Positions 21,413-31,100 of a stretch of DNA of 64,000 nucleotides are shown in pieces. The notes beneath the pieces were generated by a model that was given only the letters and a program-made list of their open reading frames with translations, did no database searches and was not told the DNA's origin. Every line of letters starts with the position of its first letter. Position 1 is the first letter of the stretch. The stretch lies in NCBI GenBank assembly GCA_025602905.1, contig JAHLKI010000013.1, positions 620,001 to 684,000 on the forward strand, read 5' to 3'. Source of the DNA: Phlyctochytrium arcticum (lineage: Eukaryota > Chytridiomycota > Chytridiomycetes > Chytridiales > Chytridiaceae). The position numbers were made by a program, and so were the translations under genes.

Positions 21413-23805
21413 CTACCGCCCAGTCTCAAATTTGCTTTTAAGAGCTTTGACCCCCTTCATAACCTTGTCTTTGGCCACTCCCCCCGATGCACCCGCACCA
21501 CTATTATCCTTGAACGCTTTAGATATTTTGAGGACGGATTGAAACGTATTCTGCAGCTCGGTTTTCAGCGAGTCTTTGGGAGGCGTGGCGGGGCGGTAGA
21601 GTCGGGGATCGTTTTCGAATGATGAAGAGCGGGGTTGGATTTTATGGGGGGAGAGGTGGTGTTCAGTGGTAGTGGAAGTTTTCGAAGGAAGGGCGGGGGA
21701 GGTTGTGCGGCGGTAGTCCTTTGGTGCATGGGCTGAATGGGAAGTGGCTGACGCCGTTCGACGGTGACTAAATGTACTAGTGGATGGGGATGTGGACCGT
21801 GATGATATGGGAGCCGTCGAGCGTTGTTTGAGTTTATCGTGGTTGGTGTGATTCGATGGGAGTTGGAAGGACCGGACGGCATGGTTCACACTGGTTGCTG
21901 TGGGTGTTTCGGCTGCGGGGGCCAGGCTGGCCGCTACCGGCTCGGAAAATGTCAGGGGTGGTAATTCGGGTGGAGTGTCTGAGCTCAGACGCACGGGGAT
22001 GGTGGATCCCGAGGGTCGTGGGGCGATAGGGGGTGATGTAGCCGATCCAACCATCTTGGCCGCATTCCGCCACAACTGGTCCCGGGTATCAGATCCGTCA
22101 GCAGCAGCAGCAACGGGTTCATCGCTCTCTTCCCCGCCCCGAGCCGTCATTTCCTCTACCACCTGGCCAAACTTGACTTTCTTGCGGTCCGTTTTGGGCT
22201 GGCTGATCGGAGCATCTCCTCCGCCTTTGGAGGCTGGCATGTGAGAGGGATGCGTCCACACACTTTTTTTCGTTTTAATGTTGTAAAAGTAGGTGGCGTC
22301 AGAGTCGTCCTGGACGGGGTACCAATCCGGGTATCCCGGCACGGGGACATCGGTGTCAGAGGGAACCCACGCATCCGACTCTTCGTTTTCGGTGCTCGCT
22401 CGGGGAGTCCGTTCTTGGTTTTTTGCAGAGTCGTTGTCGCCGCGGGCGGGGAGGGCAGGCGGTGGACCGGACGCCGGCAGAAACGGCGGAGTCCAGGATG
22501 TGGCTTTGGTGTCTTTATTGAAAAAGTAGACTGTGCCGTCTTGCTGGGTGACAATCATCCAGGGCGGGTGCTCCGGGATGGCTTCGACCGTCTTTCCAGA
22601 GCGAGTCTTGAGTTTTCGACCAACTTGAAAGTCCCCTTTGGACGCTGCTGCTGGAGACTCGGCGGAATTATCCTCGTGTCCAAACCACGGATGTCGCAAG
22701 GCCTGTTCGGCGGTGAAACGCCTGGCCGGGTCAATCTCCAACAATCCCCGGATCAGATGCTTGCCCTCGTCGGAAACCACCACACCGCCCGAAGAGAGAT
22801 CGTAGCCGCGCTTGATGGCATCCAGTTGCTGCTTGGGCCCAATCTTTTTGGTTGCAAAGAGTCCGGTGGAGGCGGTGGGTTTGAAGGGCACGTGCCCATA
22901 CAAAAGCTGGTAGGCAGTCACCCCGCACGACCAGAGATCTACGGCTTTACCGTAAAATGAATGGGCCAGCATTTCCGGGGCCTACTCGTAAGTTTGTAAG
23001 TGGATTGAGACTTTTTGGAAGAACAAAGTTGACGACGTACCTCGTAGCCCATTGTACCGGCAATCTGATTCAAGCTATCGTATCCCACGTTTCCAACCGT
23101 CACTCCAAAATCCGCAATCTTGAGGGACGAAAAGTCGTTTCGGTCCATCAGCATCAAGTTGGCTGGTTTGATGTCACTGTGTGCAGAGACAAACTGGCGT
23201 CAGCATCAAGTTATAGAGACGTTGCGTAGATAAAATTTCAGGGCCAAAAAGTGCCTCGTTTTCCGCTCGGACTCGATAACCTACCGGTGAACTAATTGAG
23301 CTTGATGAACGCAAAAAACCGCTTCAAGCATCCCAAAAATGGCTTCTCTCGCGTCATCTTCCGTCAATCTGCCCTTCAAATCCAGCACTTCCTGTAATGT
23401 CGTTTCAGCGGCTTCCATAACAAGGACAAGCTGATCCTCATCGTTGGCGTAGAAATTGCGAAATTGGATGACGCGGGCCGGGTATTGTTTGGACAAGTCT
23501 TTGAGGATTTGGACTTCGGTTAGGACGGCAGCGTCCCTCGGCGCTTCTGTATCGGAAAAGTGCTCCCGCTCAAATAACTTGAGGACCACTTCTTCCGAGG
23601 TGGCCTTGCAGAGGCCGTACCAGACATTGTCGGCACTGTTCAAAAGTGAGAGTAATTTGACAGGGCAGATAGGTTGGTGGCGAGCGTAAACAAAAGACAA
23701 AGGGAAGAGACGAGTAGCCATTAGCATACAGAACTTTCGGCGAATAATATATATAGCTCTTTCTTACCCTCCTATCCGTCGCCGGGGCCAATATGGGTCA
23801 GACAT
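21413..23805 (-). CDS. Protein kinase with two C-terminal WW domains
   Basis: Four exons (23768-23805, 23285-23635, 23041-23176, 21413-22981) join in phase to 697 residues. The kinase domain has a glycine loop made across the first intron (RIGGGADNVWYG), the ATP lysine in EVVLKLFE, HRDIKPANLML (HRD split by the second intron), IADFG and APEML, then DLWSCGVTAYQLLYG. It is a CAMK/LKB1-like serine/threonine kinase by these motifs. Two WW-type modules follow: PPWMIVTQQDGTVYFFN...SWTPP and PDWYPVQDDSDATYFYN...WTHPS. These normally bind proline-rich ligands. The rest is Ser/Thr/Pro-rich and disordered, ending in a basic coiled segment. Confidence 0.9.
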
Positions 23806-24561
23806 GCTTGATGTATGCAAACAAAAGGAATGTAATGTTCGCCAAGAAAAGTTGCTCTTGTTGCTTTTTTTTTGGAGAATAAAGTCCGAGTCCGCAAGAT
23901 AGTTGCACGATGAATAAGGATGGGTTAATTGAGGGTATATCAAAAAGTTCTTTGTCAAGGTATCGATAGGAGTCTACTTTTGAAATCTAATGGATTCTAA
24001 TGGGCAAAAACGGGATTTTGGGAATGGCTGTGACGGTCAAAGAACACGTCAGTTGTTTGCCGGCGGCGGAGAAGGCTGGCTTGGCAATGGGACATCCCCT
24101 GGCTGGCAACGCCTTAATGGATCCAGTTTCAAAGATCCTCTTCCGGATCTACTATGAATCTTGGGCACCGGAAGTCTGAATCTGTTGCCAAGGTCCAATC
24201 ATCTTTGAGCTCAAAGTCTGTGACATTTGTCCAGTTGCTGCACAAGACGAGACGAGACAAGAGAGGTTGATGTGATTTCCTCCAAAGTGAAGGATGCCCC
24301 GGGGCCCGGGGATCTTGGGCTGCTTTTCCGCCGTGGTTCTTGGTTGAAAATGTGCTTGTTTTGCCCAGAGTCCCAGTTCATCAAGCAAGAGAGACTATAA
24401 CTGCTTTTGGCATCACATCCACCGGAAGATCTGAATGTGTCTTCTAGCCGGGCTGCCGATCGAGGACTAGTATGTACAAGATTGTTATAGATGTCAATTA
24501 CAATGTTGGAGAATACATTAGACAAACAAAGGAGCACTATATCTATACAAGAAGGTGGCAA
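23806..24561. other. Intergenic region, no gene seen
   Basis: It separates two minus-strand genes. Frames here are short. It should hold the promoter of the kinase gene and the terminator of the Stc1-domain gene. Confidence 0.5.
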
Positions 24562-25836
24562 TCAAGCCGCGAATTCCTTGACTTTCAAAGGATAATCTTC
24601 GGTTGAAAACTCAGTAGATGGTATAGCCCAGGGAATGGAGATATCCGGCATTATGCCATACGATGACACTTGGGGTCTAGCAGTTAACGGGTAACCCCAT
24701 CCCTGATCTTCGTCTTCAGCCATCCCACCAAAGACGTTGCTGTAGTCCTTCTTGACCGCTTCCCAGTCTGGAATTTCTTCCTGAAGCTCTCCCTCGCGCA
24801 ACCACCATGGTTGTTCACCCCAGTCGGCCTTTCCTTCATCAGCATGTTTCATGCGTGGTTTTTTAACTCTAGCAGCAGCATTGGAAGAATCTGTTGCAGA
24901 CCAGAATTGTTGGCTGATTGTGTCTGCTTTTGCTTGACGCGGACTAATGATGGGCAGAACGGGAGCCTTATCCCCCATAATCCGATCAATGAAAATGTTT
25001 TTGATTGCGTACTCTTCCTCATCACTTTCATGATCCCAGCCCTGGGCGGTGGCTTTGACTTGTTCCCGGGCCTCTTGATTCTTCATCCGTAAATGCATAG
25101 CTATTTTCTTGGTCTTGACCCACCCTTCCTCACGCTCTTCTTTCCACGTCTTGAACATGGGTATCACTTCGGTTTCGCCATCGACTGTGATGTCCGGCCC
25201 ATCGGCAGCTATTTCAGAGTCTTCGCCGACCTCCTCCAATCTCTTGAGCTCCTCTAAAGAGAGTTCGTAGCCTCTGACGCACGCTATGCATCGCCGACGA
25301 TCGTCCATACGCAACTGGCGTGACGAATATCGGTTGCGTGATTTGGTTTTGCCGCATAAACTGCACTCGTAGCTGAGAGGTTCATTTTGTTCCAAGGCTT
25401 CTTCACGGGTCGCCCATTTTTTCGTTTTGGCTGGTGATACCGGCGCCGATTGGGGATAGACCGTAGGCAGTGTCGCATAAGACAAATTTCCAAATTGTTC
25501 GGTCATGGTATCAATGTTGATGTCGGAACAGTCTTCAAAATCTCTTTCGAAGAGAACTTCGTCTGGGGAACAACTTAAGGTTGTCTGCGTCGATAAATCC
25601 GTTGTTTGTGTTGCAACTGTCTGCTGCGTCGATGTTGTCTGCGTAGACTGATCCACTTGATCACCATGGATGGTATTTGATGCGGACGGACTTGATAGAG
25701 ACGGAAAACTGGTGCTGTAGTCGATGACTGGCGGATCTGCCGGTGCCGTGTGGTCGTTTTTGCCATTTTTAAGCTCCGCTCCTCCCGTAGCGTTCACCAG
25801 GTCCAAAAGACGTTTGCGGCCGTCGACAAGTATCAT
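24562..25836 (-). CDS. Stc1-domain protein
   Basis: This is a single-exon, 424-residue ORF. ATG 25836 is supported by a TGA just upstream in frame. The middle holds a zinc-binding Stc1-type domain with two CxxC pairs: YECSLCGKTKSRNRYSS, then QLRMDDRRRCIACV. In fission yeast Stc1 links the RNAi machinery to the CLRC histone methyltransferase complex at centromeric heterochromatin. Here the domain sits inside a longer protein with a Gln/Thr-rich N-terminus (QSTQTTSTQQTV) and an acidic, tryptophan-containing C-terminus (GEQPWWLREGE). The role is inferred from the domain alone. Confidence 0.75.
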   Translation of the reverse strand: MILVDGRKRLLDLVNATGGAELKNGKNDHTAPADPPVIDYSTSFPSLSSPSASNTIHGDQVDQSTQTTSTQQTVATQTTDLSTQTTLSCSPDEVLFERDFEDCSDINIDTMTEQFGNLSYATLPTVYPQSAPVSPAKTKKWATREEALEQNEPLSYECSLCGKTKSRNRYSSRQLRMDDRRRCIACVRGYELSLEELKRLEEVGEDSEIAADGPDITVDGETEVIPMFKTWKEEREEGWVKTKKIAMHLRMKNQEAREQVKATAQGWDHESDEEEYAIKNIFIDRIMGDKAPVLPIISPRQAKADTISQQFWSATDSSNAAARVKKPRMKHADEGKADWGEQPWWLREGELQEEIPDWEAVKKDYSNVFGGMAEDEDQGWGYPLTARPQVSSYGIMPDISIPWAIPSTEFSTEDYPLKVKEFAA

Positions 25837-26563
25837 ATTTCACGCTGTCGTCTATGCTGTCGTGAACGGTCTCGCCAGAGTTGCAAAAATATCGGAGAGT
25901 TGCTCTCCAGTTCGAAAGGAGCGCAGGTTTTGAACAAGCCACAGAACCCCCGTTTTGAGGAGAGCGATCTTTTGACAGGTTTCGCCATTCCGCACAAAAA
26001 GTCAACGTTAACAACATTTTTTTAGAGCCTCAAACCAAGAGCTGTTCTGTCTTATGGGTTCCTTCTGCCCGGGAATGTCCATCGCCACTGTCCATGCTAG
26101 GTTCTTGGATATCGTGCCGTGGAGACCGCCAGCGCCGGCCATGCATCTCAAGAGATCACGATCGTTCACACCATTCATATTGGACAAGACATTCACGACG
26201 GCTCAGGTAGTCGGTATCCGATCAGTCTCTGAAACAAAAGCTTCATTTTGAAAAAAACAGCGTTTGCGAAATGTCGAGAATTGCGGACCGTTTCCGAAGG
26301 CGTGGGAAAAACGCGTTTTGACAGGACCCAAGTGGCTGGCATGTTCATTGGCTCTAAAAGATGACCGCGCTTGCAGCCATCAGCAGAGTTGCGGCAGCGG
26401 CCGCGAAATTGTTGGCCAACTTTGAACACGGACAAGACTCTCAACGAGTACTTTGTAAATAGGTCTTGCACCAGCTTCAACTCTCGGCACAACCAGGATC
26501 GGATACCTCAAAGTCGCCTATACAACTTTTGTATTCCATACATTGATACCCGACACAATCACA
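25837..26563. other. Divergent promoter region
   Basis: It lies between the start of the minus-strand Stc1-domain gene and the plus-strand EF-hand gene. No gene or clear motif was recognised. Confidence 0.45.
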
Positions 26564-27013
26564 ATGGCAGTGCAACTTTCCGAGGCCCAAATCACTGAGT
26601 TTCGCGAAGCCTTTTCCCTGTTTGACGACGACAGCGATGGCTTTATTCCCTCTTCTCAGCTCGGAACAGTGATGCGAGCCGTAGGCCACTGTCCCACTGA
26701 GCGCGAACTGGCCTCCCTCGTCTCTAGCCACAAGAATCCCAACGGAGTCGACTTTCCCGAGTTTTTGACCCTGGTCTCGCGCGGAGTGGGCAAACAGACT
26801 GACAAATCTGCTGAAGAAACCGTGCGGGCGGCGTTCCGCGTATTGGATCAGAGTGGACGTGGAACTATTGGTGTCAATGAGTTGAAGCATGTTTTGATGA
26901 ATGTGGGCGAGAAGCTGTCGGCCGCTGAGGTGGATGATATGGTTCGGGAATGCGGGGGCGACAACCAGATTGGATTAGAGGACTTTGTTCGCGTTATGAT
27001 GGCAAGATCGTAA
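26564..27013 (+). CDS. Calmodulin-like EF-hand protein
   Basis: This is a single-exon, 149-residue ORF from ATG 26564 (CACAATGGC) to TAA. It has the dumbbell EF-hand layout of calmodulin and myosin light chains, starting QLSEAQITEFREAFSLFDDD. Loop 1 (DDDSDGFIPSSQ) has Q at position 12 in place of Glu. Loop 2 (around SHKNPNGVDF) and loop 4 (GGDNQIGLED) are degenerate. Loop 3 (DQSGRGTIGVNE) is the best match. With at most one or two working calcium sites, it may be a myosin light chain or divergent calmodulin rather than true calmodulin. Confidence 0.85.
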   Translation: MAVQLSEAQITEFREAFSLFDDDSDGFIPSSQLGTVMRAVGHCPTERELASLVSSHKNPNGVDFPEFLTLVSRGVGKQTDKSAEETVRAAFRVLDQSGRGTIGVNELKHVLMNVGEKLSAAEVDDMVRECGGDNQIGLEDFVRVMMARS

Positions 27014-27236
27014 ACACGGTCATCATGGGACACGTCTTGCTTTGTATATCGCCATCTGCCACCCATGTTCCGCCTCATATATATCCCCTAGAATGTAGAT
27101 CTCGAGCATAGTCGACTGAAGCAATTGATGTACTTTATCTCTCTTTGTATTTAGGCTGATTGAATTGATATGATACAAAAACGCATATTGTACAGCGTGA
27201 ATGTTTTAACCGCCATCTTTGTAAAACTAGATACCG

Positions 27237-27372
27237 GAAGCCTTGTACTGCGCGTCGTTGATCTCGTTGATAGTAGTTTACTTGCATTCGGGAAGCTCGA
27301 TAAGTCATCAATTGCGCTTCGTAATTTGGTTTGATACTTGGTTCTGGTTTTAGATCATAGACATTGTAGTTA
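27237..27372 (-). pseudogene. Fragment of the 28-29 kb repeated gene family
   Basis: On the minus strand YDLKPEPSIKPNYEAQLM matches GDLKPELKIRPNYEAQLM of the copy at 28924-29133. A second piece lies inverted at about 27490-27540 on the plus strand (NAYKMFALKEGRILG versus HAYQMFAVVEQERI). Both look like relics. Confidence 0.6.
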
Positions 27373-27826
27373 AGCGTCGTACCTTACGCCTTCTCTATGG
27401 CCTCCTCGCTGTTCATCACAACTCTTGCCAGCACCTGTTTTCAACCATCGTCCAGCTTGCAATAATTCTGCCAATGACCATCAGGCCCGGAACGGCCAAT
27501 GCCTACAAAATGTTCGCGCTAAAAGAAGGTCGCATATTGGGCTGCGCACCGAAGGCAGATTGTCACTCCCGGAGTGAAACCAAAGGTCAACTGGAATGCA
27601 AGTATGTATTTGACTATTTTAATTTATTAATAAAATGTAAAGACTGAATATATTAAAGAAAAGAGCGCTATGTCTTGCGGACGTAAGTACTCCTGGGGGA
27701 TGGATGACAATACACAAAGGGCTTACCTGCCTTACCAGCAAAAAAATAACATCGTAACGGCTGTCTGCAATGGGTGGACCTCCTCTGTGGGAGTTCGCCC
27801 CAAGACGTAGTTTTCTGTTTTCCTAC

Positions 27827-28484
27827 AACTTACAATGAGTGTTTCAAAACCAGAGAGATACTTTGTACGGTAGGCAACCTGCTGTCACAAAACTTCGGCC
27901 ATTCACCCCCCTTCGGTACACCGGTACGATGTTGTAATCCATCTCGCCCGACTCGTCGGCCCAGCATGTCTGACGGCCACGGACGATACCACGCCGGCTT
28001 GCGTGGGTTGGCTCTGCGGCATGAGCGATCTCCGCACTTTCTACAGCTCACAGTGAATTTTTGAAAACCAGAGATATTTTGTACGGGAGGCACCTGCAAT
28101 AATAAATTTGACTCCGTTCACTCCCCGAGTATATACTGGGACGATCCGGAAATCCATTTTCTCATGGTCATCCGCCCAGAGTTTGGATTGGCCTGCCGGA
28201 AGAGTTAGAAAAATGTTACGAGTCCCGACGCACAGAGTCGACACACACAGATGGCGCGGGACAAAGCTTGGCTGGAAGTATTGAATTTTACAAGAGACAT
28301 TTCTGTCAATGCCGTGAGTGGGTGTCCAAATCTACACCTCTGGGTAGCGTCAAAGTGTGGGTATGTGCGGATAGCTGGGTCGGCTCCAAGCAAATCCCCC
28401 CCAGTAAGCAATCTTCTGTTCGCGAATCGTTTCTTGTTCTTGAACGGTGAATATCTTGTAGGCGTTTGGAGTGCCCTTCCGCAT
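27827..28484 (-). CDS. Repeated exon modules of an unrecognised protein family
   Basis: Three pieces are visible on the minus strand. An ATG at 28484 opens NAYKIFTVQEQETIREQK, but a G-run shortly after breaks the frame unless it is spliced. An exon at 28094-28192 encodes LWADDHEKMDFRIVPVYTRG and ends GVKFIIA. An exon at 27879-28040 encodes CWADESGEMDYNIVPVYRRG and ends RSFVTA. The last two join in phase across a 53-nt intron. The intron after each module is also alike (GTGCCTCCCGTACAAAAT versus GTTGCCTACCGTACAAAG), so an exon plus its intron was duplicated. The 5' and 3' ends are not resolved. No known domain was recognised. Confidence 0.5.
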
Positions 28485-28695
28485 CTCACTGACAACTACA
28501 GTAGCTGCACTGGGCACGGCGGCCTCAACGTTCTTGAGAGGACCGGCTGAACTTGAAAGTCTGACGGAAAAGAGCTCTCCACAGTTTTGACATCGACGCG
28601 ACCGGCTTGCCTTTGGTCGTTATCTTGTTTGAAATGGGAACGATGTTCAGCAATGTTGACTCCCTTTGAGTTGGAACGTTGCGCGCCACCTCGCT

Positions 28696-29133
28696 TTAAT
28701 GAAAGCAGCTTTTACTTTCCCAGGGGAGGAGTCCCCAAGTAGATGAGTGCGGAGGAGTTGATTGCAAAACTACATTCCTAACGCCGTTGATACCGGCCTT
28801 GAATACCGGTACTATCGTCAAATCCATGACCGCCAGGTCATCTCCCTACGTAGCGCTATTTAAATTGTTAAGGTTTCACATTTATACTGATAAATTACAA
28901 CCGTCGAATACATACCCGCTGACCTTGAATTTGGCAGCGTGCCTTCGGTGCGCAGGTGCCATGAGTTGTGCTTCATAATTCGGCCTAATCTTCAGCTCCG
29001 GCTTAAGATCGCCATAGCATGCTATTCTTTGCTCGCGGATTCTCTCCTGCTCGACCACGGCAAACATTTGGTAGGCGTGCGCGCTGCTCTTCTTTCCTGA
29101 TACTGAGCGGTGCGTGCTGGTCATTGTGGTCAT
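28696..29133 (-). CDS. Small protein of the same unrecognised family
   Basis: Exon 28924-29133 starts MTTMTSTHRSVSGKK and contains HAYQMFAVVEQERIREQR and GDLKPELKIRPNYEAQLM. A second exon, 28696-28845, in phase, has GDDLAVMDLTIVPVF and KAGINGVR, the counterpart of the IVPVY...GVNG module at 27.9-28.2 kb. This gives about 119 residues if translation stops at 28696; by analogy with the sister modules a further intron may follow GVR and the gene may continue. Basic N-terminus, no signal peptide. Function unknown. Confidence 0.5.
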
Positions 29134-29152
29134 TGTGAGAATAGTTGTGAGT

Positions 29153-29177
29153 GGGGGGGGGGGGGGGGGGGGGGGGG
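29153..29177 (+). repeat. Poly-G run of 25 nt
   Basis: Twenty-five consecutive G residues lie 20 bp upstream of the ATG at 29133 on the minus strand, where they read as poly-C. Such a run can form G-quadruplexes and is also prone to sequencing or assembly length errors. Confidence 0.95.
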
Positions 29178-31100
29178 AATGATAAGGGAAGAAGGATAAC
29201 GGAAGATGAAATATTTGGCCCTGCTGGCTTTAATTGTCGTCGGAGAATTTTATTATATCGACCCTGAAAGTATCCTCGGTTTCTCAGTGTCTTTGCCATC
29301 ACGCATGACTCCAATCACCGAGGATTTTAAGCACACAGAGGTAGCCAGCACTAGTGAGCATGATTTGAGCCTGTGCTTGCAACCAGCAGCTATTTAAAAT
29401 TAATGACTAGTAGCATGGAAAGGAGACGCTACGAAAAAAAAATGGAAGTCACTGTAAACAATTGCCGGATGTGTTCAAATATTTTTATTAGATCAGGAGA
29501 AAGAAACACTGTCTGTCGATGTTGAACCGCGTTCCAGCGTTAGCGAGCTCAACCTACTTTTCTGCGTAACTAAATATTCTTTGTATAACGGCCAAGAAGA
29601 GAGAGGATATCCACAAAATGCCGGCTAGCTTTACAAGCCAGTCGTTCAAACAAATAAAGCTGTTATAAATTCTCTGGTTATAAAACGGCAGTTTTATCAA
29701 GCCGTTTTATGACGGTAAAAAGTCCGTCGAACAGGGGCGGATGAGCTCATCATTCGAATGTTCGAATTTCGAAAACGGGTTGCTGAGTCGGCGTGACTCA
29801 CTTTTCCCACGGGCACGGGAGATCGGCGTGAGCACCGAATTCGCGTGACTAGACGCGAGATCGCATTCGCATGAACAAAATCCAGCATCAGATGGTAGCT
29901 CCGTTTGTACTTGGAATCAAAGAATGATTTAGAGGTGCCTTTCGTAAAGAATCTGACAAAAATGGCTAATCGCTTCCTAAATGATAATTCATAAAAGTAT
30001 GTGTTCATCAACCCGCGCGAATTTAAACATTCACGTTCTGAAGTGGAAGGCCTTTAAATTATATTGGTCCCTGGGGTGCGAACCCACTCATGTACATTCG
30101 AGGAGGGCTTTCATCGCGGAGTTCTGTTTAGACATACTTTGGCTCTCCCACGCTCCAGGGCCATGTCGATCATAATTAATTTCTCTCAATAAATATTCCC
30201 AGATGCTTCTACGATTTTACGAGAGCAGATTGGGTAAAATAAGCACGGATGAAATATCTCCAAGAGTAAAGTCCAGAAGAAGAAAAAAAAAGCAAAGGCG
30301 AAACAGATTGAGGGTGGAGATGGAAACTTTATGAAGAAAGATTAGGGAAGTAAAGGAAGGAAAAAAGGAAAAGTGAAGACATCTATTGGAATAGACATTT
30401 ATACCATTCAAGAAAAAGAAGTGAATCGTTAGCAACAAATACACATAATCAGGGAACGGACGTCAGGGAGAAATAACTGAGGTAAGGTAAAGCTGAAGAG
30501 GTGAAGGTACTGTAAAGATGACGGTAGTTCAAGAAAGATTTGGAAACAAAGTCCAGACAAATGAAGGTGAAATCAGCGTTGAAAATCATAGCCCGGAAAT
30601 ACCCAAAAACCAAGAGACCGGAATCAACCGGAGACCGCTCGGAAAATTACGGGAGATAATACCAAGCTACAAATGTACGTGGAAGACTAGGTATCAACGG
30701 ACAACTTGAAAAATCATCGAGATCTCAAATAATATTGCATGTTCCCGCATTTAGTCTGTGCCTTGGTCTATTCCCAAAAGTTTCATTTACCTTCTGCGAT
30801 AAAATAAGATTTTGGTACTATTTTTGTAGTTCCGAGAAATTGGAAGCTCAAGGGTTTACCAAAAATTGCTGCTGATTCATGTGTCGAGTAATATTAGGGA
30901 TAATACATAGCGAATCCAGAGATCCAGGTTTAAGTGGCGAACTCACGATTTGTCTGTGACGTCCTTGGGTTTTACCTTGTTTGTGTAAATCCCTTATCCC
31001 CTATCGGACAGAAGAACAATCTGCTGGAAGAAAAAGCTTTTCAGAATTTAAATGCTGAAATCGAAAGATCAACTCCAACTGAGGACCCAAATTTTTCACC
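29178..31100. other. Stretch without a recognisable gene
   Basis: The stretch is AT-rich. A minus-strand frame of 104 codons (29697-30011) has no recognisable motif. An inverted repeat, ATAAAACGGC at 29680-29689 and GCCGTTTTAT at 29701-29710, could form a hairpin. A tRNA-like B box (GTGGGTTCGCACCCC, minus strand) lies at about 30070-30085 without a convincing cloverleaf. Confidence 0.5.

Noticed and set aside
29697..30011. 104-codon minus-strand ORF
   Set aside because: No motif, unusual composition and no splice or neighbour support in an AT-rich stretch.
30060..30165. tRNA-like sequence on the minus strand with GTGGGTTCGCACCCC
   Set aside because: The D stem does not pair and the anticodon arm is unclear; the spacing would need an intron or a long variable arm.
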